A stretch of 64,000 nt of DNA from Aurantiochytrium sp. KH105. Its lineage: Eukaryota; Sar; Bigyra; Thraustochytrida; Thraustochytriidae. Below are positions 48,181 to 59,819 of this stretch, piece after piece. Under the pieces are notes generated by a model. The model made no database searches, was not told where the DNA came from, and saw nothing but the letters and a program-made list of their open reading frames with translations. The DNA lies in assembly GCA_003116975.1 (NCBI GenBank), contig BGKB01000269.1, positions 1 to 64,000 on the forward strand, written 5' to 3'. The translations under genes were made by a program, and so were the position numbers. Positions within the stretch are counted from its first letter, which is position 1. Every line of letters begins with the position of its first letter.

Positions 48181-49601
48181 CTCAGCTGCCCTGCTCGCGT
48201 CCGTTGCGGCGGGAGAGGACTCCGTTCTCCCTACTGGGCGGGCTCGAGGCCCTTCCTGCTACTCCTCCGCTGCTGCTTCTCTTGCTGCTGCTGCTGCAGC
48301 TGCTACTGCTGCTGTTCTCCTTTGTCGCCCTCGCTCGCTCAATCCGTGCACCCTGGCGAGGCCGGCTCCGTGCAGGCGCGCGCGGGCGGCGGCGCGCTGG
48401 AGCAGGCGCTCGTGCGTGCGGATCGGCCGGTGGCGGTGCGTGCGTGCGTGCTCTCGTGCGTGCGGCGCGGCGCGGTGCGGAGCGGCGTGCGCGCGCGGGC
48501 GCTCGACCACGTCGTCGAAGAGGGATTGGCAGCCGCCGCCGCCGTCCCCGATCCGCCGTGTTCATCCGCGTCGCGCCCAAGTCGAACATCCGCCGCCGCA
48601 AGTGCGCTATGCCGCCATTCTACACTTGCGGGCCCAATCTCCCCCTCTCGCCGCGAGACAGACGGGCAGGCAGGCCGTCCACTCTGAGGAGCATCAACAA
48701 CGGCAAGTACAAAGCCGGCACCAGGGACCGACTGCGACTGCGACAGCGGCAGCGACTTCTTTTTTGGACTGTGACTGGCCCACCACGTTGCCTTTTGGCA
48801 AGCTGGCCGAGGCCGAGTCGGAGCCGAGGTCAAGATACGGCATGCGAGGCCTTCTGTCTTGACTACGTGGAAACAAAGCCAGCCAGCCAGCCAGCACCGC
48901 TGCCTGCCTGCCCGCATGCCTACTAGGGGTTATCGCTAGCTAGCTGCTAGGCGAGCAGGATTGCTGAACGTCGCCGCCGCATACGCAGCGGGGAGGCCTC
49001 CACAAGTCAACTATAGGGTGTGCACTCCACTTGCAGCGCAGCGCATTCACTGTGGCGGTCCGCCATGGAAAAAACCCAAAACAACAAGAACCAAAAAAAA
49101 AAAAAAAAAACAGCCAGCCACCAAGGGTTCTGCGACGGTGCCGCAAGGATTCTAGATAGGTTCCGCGAAGGTTCGCGCGGGGTGCCGCGCATCGCAAGAT
49201 ACGGGGAGGGGGCTCGGGCGGCACAAAGGGAGGAGAACGCGGCGCGGGAGCGGCACAAAGGTGCCGTTCGTCTGTCGGGCGAGAGTGAAGAAGGAGAATG
49301 AATGAAAAGAAAAAAGAGAAGAAGAAGAAGAAGAAGGCGAGTAGAAGCCCAAGCGCGAGCCGGCCGCCGGCGCGCCCGACCGCACGCACGCGCAGGAGGA
49401 GGCGAGATCGCGCACGCGCGGCCGGAGCGCCCGCAGACGCTCCCTCTCCCGGCGCCCGCGCCCGCCAGTGCGGCCCCGCTGCGGCGCGGCGAGCGAGCGA
49501 GAGAGCGGCCGTTTGACGCGGCAATTCGTCGATCCTAGCTCGCGAGCTCGCTCTCGAGGCCGGTCTCCGACGAGGAGGAGAAGGAGGAGGAGAAGAGCAC
49601 A
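48181..49601. promoter_or_regulatory. Divergent region of CK1-B and RBX1 with a paired CACTTGCG motif
   Basis: CGCAAGTG at 48597-48604 and CACTTGCG at 48623-48630 form an outward-facing pair; a related CCACTTGCAG lies at about 49028. The region also has CTGCTG-rich sequence (48270-48310), GTGCGTGC repeats (48410-48465), an A18 run (about 49093-49110) and an AAG repeat (49313-49336). It is very GC-rich and no gene is supported. Confidence 0.5.
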
Positions 49602-50237
<636 letters not shown>

Positions 50238-51359
50238 AAAACTCTACCCCAACAAACGAAAGACCACGTGACTGGAGATTCGACCTGAATTTGGACTGCC
50301 ACTTGGTTGCTTGCGCTTGAGCTCGTGACTCGTGCATCTTCCGTCTGTACCCTCGGGGAGTCGGGTGGCATTGATAGCCAAGATTGGCTGGTTTTGCAGC
50401 GAAGATGTCCTGTCGAGCTCGCAATCTATCTTTACAGTTAGTCCGGATGATTGATGGAACCGGAGATCAAGACCTGCAAGACGGAAGGAAAGACGTTCTC
50501 GCCCGCTTTGACTCTCGAGCTTCCTACTTCGAAAATGAATAATCACATTTTCTCCTTTTGATTTTTTGCAAACACAGGAATTGATATTCACTGTCAGGAA
50601 TCATTGCTCTTGCCGTGTCTTTCGGTGGCTTGAAAAGTGAGACAAAGAATGATCTTTCAGCTGCTTGGCACTTGAAACAATGCAAGTGCTGGCACAAAGT
50701 GTATAACAGAAGGGGGGGGGGGTGGGCGGAGTTTACATCCTCAAACCTTTCCTTTGAAGATTTTTTTTTCAGAAACAGACGAAGCAATGCAGGACGCTGT
50801 CAAGGTCATATTGCTTACTTTGTATGCGTAGAAGATTATACTGTATTTGGAAAGGAAGACTTTATTTTAGAAAAGACAATGTACACAGGACGTTGTCAGG
50901 GTCATCCAAGTTTGCGTAGAAGGGTATTCGGTAAAACGAGTCAAGCCAGAAAATGAATTGGATGCTTCAAAAAGGAAATGCTACTACAGTTGGCGTCGAA
51001 AAGCAAACGTTTGTGCAGCATTATTGTTGCCGCGGAATCAATAACATTGGTTTAAAGCATCGATTGGCCTTCTTGGATTCTGCGAGGAGCAATCGTCAAA
51101 CGATGATTTGGATCGTAATAAAGCAATTCGGATTCTTCATTTTTTGCAGTTTGTGTCAAAAAAACTATGATCTAGCAGTTATATCTCTGCTTGGCAGAGA
51201 GAAATGGAGAAAAAGGTAAAGGGAGTGGAATTGAGACTGCGAAACCCGCCACCTTAAGTAAACTCGCGCATTTCTTCTTCTTCTTCTTCTTTAGACCGGA
51301 CCACGCTGCAAGTCAAGATACAAACAGAGTTCACGCGCCTCCGCCGTGACTCTGAATAC
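50238..51359. other. AT-rich noncoding island
   Basis: Clearly lower in GC than the rest of the window, especially about 50440-51250. Contains an imperfect direct repeat around CAGGACG(C/T)TGTCA(A/G)GGTCAT (at about 50791 and 50887), a G10 run at 50715 and a TTC repeat at about 51273-51291. Open frames exist but look random. It may be decayed repeat sequence, but I recognise no element. Confidence 0.45.
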
Positions 51360-53531
51360 TTAGGCAGACCTAGGCATGGAGTTCACTTCAAAGAGCATCT
51401 CCTGGTACGAGGGGTAGGGCCAGAGACCATCGGCGACGAGGCGCTCCGACTGGTCCGAGAGCTCGCGGGCGGCAAGCATGAGCGGCTTGATGGTCTCGAC
51501 GGCGTAGCGGGCCTGGACACCGATCTCAGCGTCGCGAGGCATGGCGAGGATACCGGCAGCGAGGTCATCGACGGCCTGGCGGAGGTGCGAGTACATCGAG
51601 GCACGGTTGCCCTGGAGACCGCTGGCGTAGCTGTAGGTCTGGAGATCCTGAGCGCAGGCCGGAAGGGCGCCCTTCTCGAGCATGTCGAGCAGGCAGTTGG
51701 CCTCAATCATAATGTCCTCAACGTAGCGCTCGAAGTAGAGCTCCTGGCGGGCGTGAACCTCATCCGGGGTGAAGACACCAACCTTGGAGAAGAGCTTGAC
51801 GTTCTTCTCGCTGGCGAGTGTCTCGAGGGCATCAACGGTGGTCTGGAGGTTGAGAAGGCCGCGGCGCGGGGCCTCCTCCTGCTGCCACTCGGAAGAGTAG
51901 CCGTTGCCGGTGAAGATGGCGTTGCCGTGCTGAACGAGGAAGTGGCGCACCACAGTCTCGAGAGGGGTGCCAACGGCGAGCTGGTCGGCCATGACCATCA
52001 TGGACTCGGCAAAGGCAGCCTGCACGCAGGTCATGGGGAAGCCAGCATGCTGGTTGGAGCCCACAGCGCGGAACTCGAAGCGGTTGCCGCAAAAGGGGAA
52101 CGGGGCCGTGCGGTTGCGGTCCTCGCCAGCGCCGCGCACGGGCTGAAGAGAGCGCGTGTTGAAGCTGATCTCCTTCTTCTCGAGCGCGAAGCCCTCAATG
52201 GGGGCCGACGGGTCGTCGATGATGCGCTGGAGGTGCTCGGCGAGGGTCTCGCCGACATCGAGGCTAATAATGGCGGGAGGGGCCTCCTGGGCGCCGAGGC
52301 GGTGGTCGTTGCCGGCGGATCCGACCGAGGTGCGGATCAGGTCGCCGTGCAGGTGGACGGCGCGGACCATGCATGCCATGAGGGCAATAAAGGTGCGCTG
52401 CTCCTCCGGGGACTCACCGGGGACAAAGAGCTGGCGGCCGGTGCTGCGCTCGATGAGGCTCCAGTTGCTGTGCTTGCCCGAGCCGTTGACGCCGGCAAAG
52501 GGCTTCTCGTGGAAGAGAGCGACGAGGCCCTTGGACTCGGCGGCCTCCTTGAGGATCTCCATGGCGACGACGTTGTTGTCGGCAGAGACGCTGAGCGAGG
52601 TGAAGAGAGGAGCGAACTCGAACTGGCCAGGGGCCACCTCGCTGTGGTAGACGGTGTTGGTGACGCCAACCTTTTGCATCTCCTTCTCGGCGATGTCGAG
52701 GACCTCGGCGACGCGAGCGGGGAGAGGGGCAAAGTAGTTGAGGTCAGTCTGCTGGCCACGCGCGGGCGAGGCGCCGAGAAGCGTGCGGCCGCAGGCCATG
52801 AGATCAGGGCGCTGCAGGTAGTGCTCGCGGTCCATGAGGAAGAACTCCTGCTCGCAGCCGAGGTTGGCGAGAACGCCGGTGGCCTCGGTCTCGCCGAGCT
52901 GGCGCAGGAGGTGGCCGCCGGCGCGGTCGATGGCATCGACGGAGCGCAGGAGCGGGGTCTTTTCATCGAGGGCATCGCCCTTCCACGAGACAAAGCCGCT
53001 GGGGAGGAAGAGGGTCTCGCCGCGGATGAAGGGAGGGCTGGTGCGATCCCACGTGAGGTAGGCGGCGGCCGAGTGCGTCTGGCGGAGGCCGCCGTTGGGG
53101 AACGAGGATCCGTCGGCCTCGCTGGCAAAGACCTTGGAGCCGGAGAGGCCACGCACGAGGCGGCGGTCGGCACCGTCGAACTCGTAGTCCATAAAGGTCT
53201 GGTGCTTGGTCAGGCTGACAGGGCCGCGCACGGGACTGGCCCAGTGGGCGTAGTACGAGGCGCCGTGCTTGTCCGCAAAGGCGACGAGTTCCTCGGCCAG
53301 CTTGTTCTGGGCCTCCTTGCTCATGGGCCTCCACTCCTCGAGGCTCTGGCGCCACTCGTCGGCAACGGCGGACTTTTCGACATCGAACACGAGCGAGCCG
53401 CGGCGGGCCTCCTCCTCGGCGGCCTTGGACGCGAGGCCGCGGAGGCCGATCTTCTGCCACGCCGGCTTGGTCGCCTGCGCCTGGCGCACGCTGCGCAGGA
53501 GCGCCTGCGTGGTCTTGGTGCTGCGCATCAT
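51360..53531 (-). CDS. Glutamine synthetase type III (GSIII), probably mitochondrial
   Basis: 723 aa from the double ATG at 53531, the usual GSIII length (about 700-730, much longer than GSII). The N-terminus (MMRSTKTTQALLRSVRQ to about residue 40) is basic, Ser/Ala-rich and lacks acidic residues, as in a mitochondrial presequence. GSIII-specific motifs include GCEQEFFLMDREHYLQRPDL, GASPARGQQTDLNYF, VAPGQFEFAP, HEKPFAGVNGSGKHSNWSL, RTSVGSAGNDHRLGAQEAPPAI and GNRFEFRAVGSNQHAGFP. The enzyme makes glutamine from glutamate, ammonium and ATP. Codon choice is extremely biased to C/G third positions, more so than its neighbours, as expected for a highly expressed gene. The 967-codon antisense open frame is a by-product of that bias. 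Confidence 0.95.
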   Translation of the reverse strand: MMRSTKTTQALLRSVRQAQATKPAWQKIGLRGLASKAAEEEARRGSLVFDVEKSAVADEWRQSLEEWRPMSKEAQNKLAEELVAFADKHGASYYAHWASPVRGPVSLTKHQTFMDYEFDGADRRLVRGLSGSKVFASEADGSSFPNGGLRQTHSAAAYLTWDRTSPPFIRGETLFLPSGFVSWKGDALDEKTPLLRSVDAIDRAGGHLLRQLGETEATGVLANLGCEQEFFLMDREHYLQRPDLMACGRTLLGASPARGQQTDLNYFAPLPARVAEVLDIAEKEMQKVGVTNTVYHSEVAPGQFEFAPLFTSLSVSADNNVVAMEILKEAAESKGLVALFHEKPFAGVNGSGKHSNWSLIERSTGRQLFVPGESPEEQRTFIALMACMVRAVHLHGDLIRTSVGSAGNDHRLGAQEAPPAIISLDVGETLAEHLQRIIDDPSAPIEGFALEKKEISFNTRSLQPVRGAGEDRNRTAPFPFCGNRFEFRAVGSNQHAGFPMTCVQAAFAESMMVMADQLAVGTPLETVVRHFLVQHGNAIFTGNGYSSEWQQEEAPRRGLLNLQTTVDALETLASEKNVKLFSKVGVFTPDEVHARQELYFERYVEDIMIEANCLLDMLEKGALPACAQDLQTYSYASGLQGNRASMYSHLRQAVDDLAAGILAMPRDAEIGVQARYAVETIKPLMLAARELSDQSERLVADGLWPYPSYQEMLFEVNSMPRSA

Positions 53532-54500
53532 CGCGCCGCTGCCGCTCGCTCTTCTTTCTCGCGGTGTCTCGCTTGCCTCCTGCCTGCCTGCCTGCCTGCC
53601 TGCCACACGTTCTGCAGCAAGATCAGCGTCCGAGGCGCGTTGCGGTTCTGCTTCTGCTGCAGCCGCGTCTGCCGCGTCTCTCGGGCGCCGCTCCTCGTCC
53701 GGAAGGAAGCCTCAACGCCGCGTCTGCCGCGTCCACGAGATGTTTGCACGCCGCGCCTCTCCCTCTGTGTTTTGCTCTCCGGGAGGAAGGGAAGGGAGGA
53801 GGCGGAGACAGGAGGAAGCCGCGCCTGGCTGGCTGGGAAGCCGCGCTGCGTTTGGTCCACTTGCGGCCGCGCGCCGCAAGTGCGGAATGGCCGCCGCACA
53901 GTGCGGCAGCAGCTGCATGCGCATGCGCGGTGGCGGAAGAAGCCCCGTTTGTTTTGGCTGGTGCGTTGCTGTTTGTCTGTCTGTTACTACAGTGCTTTTT
54001 CACAGGAGGAAGTAGGGAGGGAAGGAAGGAGGGCACGAGGGTCCCGGTCTCCTGGTTTCTTTCTCTCCTTGTTTCCTTCGAGGCCGCGCTCGCGACGAAG
54101 GCCTCGACCGAAGCATCACACACGCGCGGCCCGACCCGACTCCGCAGCAGCGGCCCGAGCTCGAGCAGGTCGCGCAGCAGCGAAGCCCGGGCGGGAGCCG
54201 GCAGCGCCGCGGAGAGCCGGGAGCGGGGAGTCAGATGGCATCATGTCATGTTATGTCATGCATGCAAGCCTGTCTACGATGAAGTGCGCGCGCGTGCGAA
54301 GAAAAGGCTGGGGCCGTGGCGGGAGAGCCGAAGGATCGACGCCGCGAGCGCCGAGCACCTGCGCGTCGAGGCGGGTTGACGTGCGAGGCGAGGTGGATGC
54401 AGGAGGGAAGGCTCGCGATGCCATGACGGCTCGGATGGTGAGCACGGCGATGACGGCAGGCTGCTCGCCACAAAGGACGCGGCCTTGACTACCTCCTGCA
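53532..54500. promoter_or_regulatory. GSIII upstream region with inverted CACTTGCG pair
   Basis: CACTTGCGGC at 53858-53867 and its complement GCCGCAAGTG at 53873-53882 form a perfect inverted repeat with a 5-bp spacer, about 330 bp upstream of the GSIII start. A partial CAGTGCGG follows at about 53899. The region also has TGCC repeats just upstream of the ATG (53581-53603). Confidence 0.5.
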
Positions 54501-56100
54501 AGCCTCGCCCCGCGCCTCCGTGGTGTGGTGTCGGGCGCTGCTCGGCTCCAACTCGGCGCGGCGATGACAAAGATTGAGCAAGCTAGCCGACCAAGGCAGG
54601 GACTCGGATACAATGCAATGAGATCGTCGTCATCACAAGCACAGTCATCATCGATGCAATGCAATGCATTGCATTGCAATGCCATTCCATGCAATGTCAG
54701 TGGTCAGTGCAGGCATCCAGGGAGAGCGAGCGCAGGGTTGTCGAGCTGAAGAAGGGGCTCGCGTGCCTTGCCTGCCGCTCGATCGCGCCGCCTCGAGTGG
54801 AGGCCGCACCGCAACCAACGATCGATCGATCGACCAGTCAGTCAATCGATCGATCGACGAGTCGACGAGTCGATCCGTGGCGGCTGCTCGCTCTCAAGCC
54901 AGCCGAACTGAACTTGCTCGACCGGGAAAGCTGTGTCGATGCGAGCTCTTCGGCGAGCCAAGAGACAAGCACAGCGCAGCCAGGGAGGGAGGGAGGGATC
55001 GGATCAGTGCACGCAGCGAGCGGGCACGACCGATGGCAAGAGAACAAGTGTCGTAAAGAAGCAATCAACCAGGTCGCGTGGAATCTTGTATACGTCAAGC
55101 CAAGTCGAATCGTAATAACAAGGTCAAGCCGAGTCGAGTCGTAAGCCACGTCAAGCCAAGCCACGCCAAGTCGAGTCGAACAGAGTCGAGTCGAGTCGGG
55201 TCGAATAGAGTCGAATAGAGTCGACCACGACGCCTGGTCGAGCCGCAGCCGCAGTCGCCGTCGCAGGCTAGAAGAGCAGCACGCCTCGCGTCCCCTTATA
55301 CCATCTTCGTTTTCCTCCTTCCTCCCCTCTTGAGAGCCGCGACTGGCTGGTGGCTGGCGGCTGCCATCTTCCTTCCCTGCAGACTCTGCAGAAATTCTTT
55401 CCTTCTGCTGCTGCGGCTGCTTCTTCGCCATTGCTTGCTTCCTTGCTTGGTAGTTGGCCAGGCCGCCGTCCTGCTCCAAGTTCCAGGGGCGCGTCTTGTC
55501 CTGCGCGCTCTGCAGTGCTGATTGGTAGCATGCAGTCAATTCAGCCAGAATCTGTCTGCTCCACGTGAAATGCATTTGAGTTGCTGGCCTCGTTCTCGAC
55601 CTCCTCCTCGCCCTCCTCCTCGCCCTCCTTTTCGTGCTCGTCCTCCTTTCCCTCGCTCTCGTCCTCAACCCCGTCCCATCATGGTATATCGGTGACGCGC
55701 AAAATTCGCGACAATACTTGTCATTTTTATTTTTATTTTTTTTCTCGTTGGAAGGTTTTCCACGCGGCTTCGAGGCGGCGAAATTTAACAGACCCAGTGC
55801 GCTTGCCGGGGGGGGTAGCATGGAGAGGAGGGGGGTAGGAAAAAATGGGCGCACAGCGAGGCACAGCATGAAAAAAACGACCAAGTACACCCTCTGTAGC
55901 AAGGGTGAAAAATGAGTCGATCATCAAAAATATGACGAAGGCCGCCCTCTGTGGCAAGAGTGTAGAATGGCTCCAATCCCTGCAGTAAAGGGGTGGAGAG
56001 GAAAATGAGCCCAAAATTCGACAAAGTCCAACTGATGTAGTGAAGGGTCGTACAAAGACACTGCAAATGCAAGAAGGAAACGTTTGTACACAAATGATTT
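54501..56100. repeat. Repeat-rich intergenic stretch
   Basis: Contains GCAATGCAATGCATTGCATT-type palindromic sequence (54655-54685), GATCGATC runs (54820-54860), and a degenerate AAGCC/GAGTC minisatellite (about 55090-55235). A CTCGTCCTC repeat lies at 55595-55665. Near 55879, 55934 and 56020 are three diverged copies of a 28-bp unit beginning GACNAAGNCC. No gene is supported. Confidence 0.5.
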
Positions 56101-56103
56101 CGT

Positions 56104-56680
56104 TTAAGCAGTTTCGGAAGTGGTAGCACGGCTCATAAGAACTACCTTTACGGGTCTTGAAAAGCGTTCTCGCCATCCTTGCGTCTTCTGCTTGAGATGC
56201 TCGTACGATCTGTAAACGGTGTCTTCCACACTGTATAAGGAGTCTCCGAAACCAATCTTGTTGCGAATTGTATCATCGGTGATGGGATCCTTACGTGTCA
56301 CACGCATCTCTTGATCAAGACAGTCGAAGAACTCCTTAAAGTTGACGGTCAGTGCCATTTGTCTGCCTGCATACTCGAGCCCAAAGCCAACATTCGTCTG
56401 CAGGTTCTGGTCAAGATGGGGATGAAAGGACTTCCCCTGNNNNNNNNNNNNNNNNNNNNNGCTATCTCTTACCCGCCGCCAGCATGCTGCAGCCTTTGGC
56501 CGACCGGAACCCATTTTTTGCCACCTGACGCTACGGGGTCTCGAAATAGAAAACCCTCCTCCATGGGGAGGCACGATCAGAACCAAACGGAACGAGCAAG
56601 CTGTTTATTGTCGCGAATGATCAGATCCAGTATATCGGCCCAAGTCATTCGTTCCTTGACATCACATCCTTGTCAAGCCC
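56104..56680 (-). other. Unidentified ORF fragment interrupted by an assembly gap
   Basis: On the minus strand, left of the gap, about 110 residues have natural composition: NVGFGLEYAGRQMALTVNF, EFFDCLDQEMRVTRKDPITDD and YEHLKQKTQGWRERFSRPVKV, ending at a stop at 56104. On the other side of the gap the minus strand reads MTWADILDLIIRDNKQLA in another frame. The base composition is closer to even than in neighbouring genes. I do not recognise the protein. It may be part of a host gene or of a mobile element whose middle is missing from the assembly. Confidence 0.35.
56440..56460. other. Assembly gap (21 N)
   Basis: Twenty-one undetermined bases. The real gap size is unknown. It falls inside the open frame described at 56104-56680. 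Confidence 0.99.
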
Positions 56681-58583
56681 AACATGAAAGAAGTCCATGA
56701 AGTCCAAGCTACCCGGGCTTGTTGTGTTTTGCTCACCCGCCTCGGTTTTTGGCTTCACGCACACCTCGCGTGCCTGGCCACCAACGCCGGGGCTCTCACT
56801 CCTCGTCCTCTAGCCGCGCCTGCGCTCGCGTCCGGTCGTGGAGCCGCGCATACGTGCGTGCGGTGCGAGCATGCATGCAAGCGCGGACGGGCAAGGGCGG
56901 CTCCGGAGGCGGCGCCGGGCGCGATGACGCTGCGGCGGCGAGCGCTTGTTCCCGAAATGGACGGCTGCGAGCGCCGCGACGAGCAGAATATCCTAAAGCG
57001 CAGCAGCGCAGCACAGCCTGATCAGAACAGGCAGGGACGGGCCTTTCTCGCCTTCCCTCCTCCACTCCTCGCCGTAGGAGCTGATGATGCTGGTGACGGC
57101 TTTCCTCACGGGCTCACGCTGCGCTGCGCTGCGAGCGACTGCAGCAGGCGCGATCTTGGTTGACGGATTGTGAAGACGAAGGACTTCTTCTTCTTCTTCT
57201 GCTGCCGCAGCTGCTGCTGGAACTGGTCGCTCTTTTTGGTCGAGCGCACGGCCTCGTCTCGCTCCAAGCTCTCGAGCGCCTGCGCAGGCTGAGCGCGTAC
57301 GGAGGAGGAGCGCCCAGGACAGCGCAGCCTCTGCCAGCTGTGCTACAGCTGTCTTAGGTTGCCAGGCTGGGCTGGGCTGGGCTGAGCTGGGACAAAGCGC
57401 GCAGCACGTGCGGTCGCATCCTGCACGTCCCGAGCGCGAGGCGAGCCGAGCCGAGCTACGCACGTATGTACGTACATACCGTCCCGGACGAGAGAGGGCT
57501 GCGCGCGAAAATTGCGACCGCGCGGTGTGCGCGTGCGCGTACAAGCGCACCCTCTGCGGCCCGCCGCTGGACCGCCCGCGCCTTTTCTGCACGCGCAGTA
57601 GCAGCAGCTGCAGCAGTGCTCGAAGACTCCCCGGATTCCCGCCGGGTCAGCGAGCGATTTGGGTTGCGCAGGTCAACGGATCTCTGCAGGATGTGGAGCT
57701 TTGTTCAAGCTCGTGTTGGCGAGCTGTTTTCCATTTTCCTTTGTCAGAAAGAGGGAGAGTCGGAGAGACGAAGGAGGGCATGGTTACGTTTGCGACGGAG
57801 GGAGCAGGTGTGCTTGACGCCATTGCAACGAGGACAAATGGTGTCAGGGGAAAGCAGAGCAGTGGGGCCGTGCTGGCGAGCGTCAAAAGCTGCGTAACCG
57901 ACTAATCCGAAGTTGGGTGAAAAGGGTTGATTGGATGGATGGATGGTATCGTGAGCGTCGCAACAAGCGACGAGCTTCTTTCCCTTTGTGAGCGCGGCGA
58001 GCGCGCGCACACCTTTGAGGCGGGCCTATTATTTATTAACCTGGGTGGCCGGGTGGATGGGTGGGCGGGTGTTCGTTCAGTCGTTCGTTCTGCCAGCTTC
58101 GAACTTGCGAGCGTAGAGTAAGAAATCAGCAATCAACTCAAACTGAAGGGAAAGTCGACCTAAGCGCGATAAAGCGTACACACCGTCCAGCAGCCAGCGA
58201 GCGCACCAGAGCACAGCAGAGCAAAAGAATACAAATAAAAGCTAGAAGTCCAAAGTCAACAACGAGGCCAAGCCAAGCCAAACCAAGCCAAGCCGAACCA
58301 AACCAAGCCAAGCCAAGCCAAGCCAAGCCAAGCAAAGCCAAGCCGGCAGGTTGGGTGCTGCCACAGCATATCGCTGCGCGCGGTGGCTCGCGCTACGAAT
58401 TCTTGGAGACCTTTGCTTTCGCCAAGCGTCCGAGAGGAGCCATTCAAGCGGTGACGAGGCAAGGCAAAGCGAAGCAAAGCATTGCACACAATAGCGCGTG
58501 TGTCCAGCGCGCATCGCTCGCGTCAGGCAGGCAGGCAGGCAGGCAGGAGGTGCAGCTCAAAAACGTAAGCTCGCAGCGCGAGT
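56681..58583. other. Intergenic region upstream of the PH-CaMK gene
   Basis: No supported gene. Contains a TTC repeat (57185-57202), GGCTGGGCTGAGCTGGG repeats (57362-57390), and a CCAAG minisatellite (58262-58345) with an AAGCAAAG-type extension. A GGCA repeat (58525-58548) lies just before the gene. Confidence 0.5.
58262..58345. repeat. CCAAG-type minisatellite
   Basis: About 16 degenerate 5-bp units of the form CCAAG/CCAAA, roughly 240 bp upstream of the PH-CaMK start. A similar array (31047-31145) lies upstream of the PH-domain gene, and related sequence occurs at 55090-55180. Confidence 0.75.
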
Positions 58584-59819
58584 ATGGGTCGCCTCCACGG
58601 CGACGATGGCCAGGCAGGGCCTCTGCAAGCGCTCGGACACAAAGGCAAAGAGTGGAAGGAGCGGTACTTTTCGATCAAGGACAACTTCATGCACTATTTC
58701 AAAAAGGAGGGTGATCAGAGGCCGGACGGCGTGATTCCTCTCGAAGGATCCACAGTCTCCACGGTCGAAAAGGGCGGCAAAGTGGACTGCGACAACGTCT
58801 TCGAGCTCATCGCTTGCAGCCGGTCGTATCTATTGCGCGCCAACTCCGCAGACGAGACTGCTGAGTGGGTCGCGGCTATCACGCAGGCAAGCAAAATGAC
58901 GATTCGCGACCTCTACGATATCAAACGCGAACTCGGTGCAGGCACCTTTGCCACGGTCAAGCTCGGCGTGCTCAAGCGAACAGGCCAAGCGTACGCCATC
59001 AAGATTATCGACAAAGCTACACTCCAGGAGAATCGCGAGGCCCTTCTCACAGAGATTTCCATCCTCAAACAGGTCGACCACATCAATGTCATCAACATGA
59101 AAGAGATCTTTGAGACGCGCAAAAAGCTTTACCTCATCATGGACGTCCTCGACGGCGGAGAGCTCTTTGATCGCATCGTGGAAAATGGAACTTTTAGCGA
59201 AAAGGATGCCTCGGACCTTTCGCGAAGTATTATCGGGGCTATTGGCTATCTGCACAGTCTCGGCATCGTGCATCGTGACCTCAAGCCGGAAAATCTTCTC
59301 TACACGGACCGCAGCCCAAATGCCGAGATCAAGATTGCTGACTTTGGGCTGTCCAAGTTCATTACGGACGGCGAACTGCTGCACACCGCATGTGGAACCC
59401 CTGGTTACGTGGCCCCGGAGGTCCTTCTTTTGCAAGGCTACGGCAAACAGGTCGACATGTGGAGCGTCGGCGTCATTGTGTACATTTTGCTCTGCGGGTT
59501 CCCGCCCTTTTATGCTGAGAACGATGCTGAAATGTTCGAGGCCATCAAGGCAGCCTCGTATGATTTTCCTTCGCCATACTGGGACCGCATTTCTGATTCT
59601 GCCAAGGATCTCGTGCGCGGCCTCTTGCAAAAGAATCCCGATCGGCGTCTCACGACCGAGCAGGCTCTCGAGCACCCATGGATCACCGGAGAATCTGCTT
59701 CGACGGAGGTCAACACGGTGCTCATCGAGACGCTCAAGGAATTTAACGCCAAACGTCGCTTCCAGCAAGGCGTCGGCAAGCTCATTAGCATTAATCGTTT
59801 CAAGAATGCCATGAACTAA
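58584..59819 (+). CDS. CaMK-family kinase with N-terminal PH domain
   Basis: 411 aa. A PH domain occupies about residues 10-108 (GHKGKEWKERYFSIKDNFMHYFKK, GVIPLEGSTVS, ADETAEWVAAITQA with the conserved Trp). The kinase domain (about 114-370) follows: LGAGTFATVKLG, AIKIIDK, HRDLKPENLLY, DFGLSKF, ACGTPGYVAPEVL, and HPWITG at its end. It is of the CaMKI/DCLK type. A short tail with VLIETLKEFNAKRRFQQGVGKLISINRF would be the autoregulatory/calmodulin-binding helix. Fusion of PH to CaMK recruits the kinase to phosphoinositide membranes. This arrangement is known in oomycetes and other stramenopiles but not in animals (from memory, not verified). The sequence of the tail is repeated downstream. Confidence 0.9.
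   Translation: MGRLHGDDGQAGPLQALGHKGKEWKERYFSIKDNFMHYFKKEGDQRPDGVIPLEGSTVSTVEKGGKVDCDNVFELIACSRSYLLRANSADETAEWVAAITQASKMTIRDLYDIKRELGAGTFATVKLGVLKRTGQAYAIKIIDKATLQENREALLTEISILKQVDHINVINMKEIFETRKKLYLIMDVLDGGELFDRIVENGTFSEKDASDLSRSIIGAIGYLHSLGIVHRDLKPENLLYTDRSPNAEIKIADFGLSKFITDGELLHTACGTPGYVAPEVLLLQGYGKQVDMWSVGVIVYILLCGFPPFYAENDAEMFEAIKAASYDFPSPYWDRISDSAKDLVRGLLQKNPDRRLTTEQALEHPWITGESASTEVNTVLIETLKEFNAKRRFQQGVGKLISINRFKNAMN

Noticed and set aside
50615-51219. Two adjacent open frames in the AT-rich island
   Set aside because: Translations show no domain and include homopolymer runs; more likely noncoding.
51585-54488. 967-codon plus-strand open frame
   Set aside because: Antisense of GSIII; arises from its extreme C/G third-position bias.
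54838-55902. 354-codon minus-strand open frame
   Set aside because: Composed of minisatellite translation (RPDSTRL-type repeats); no domain.
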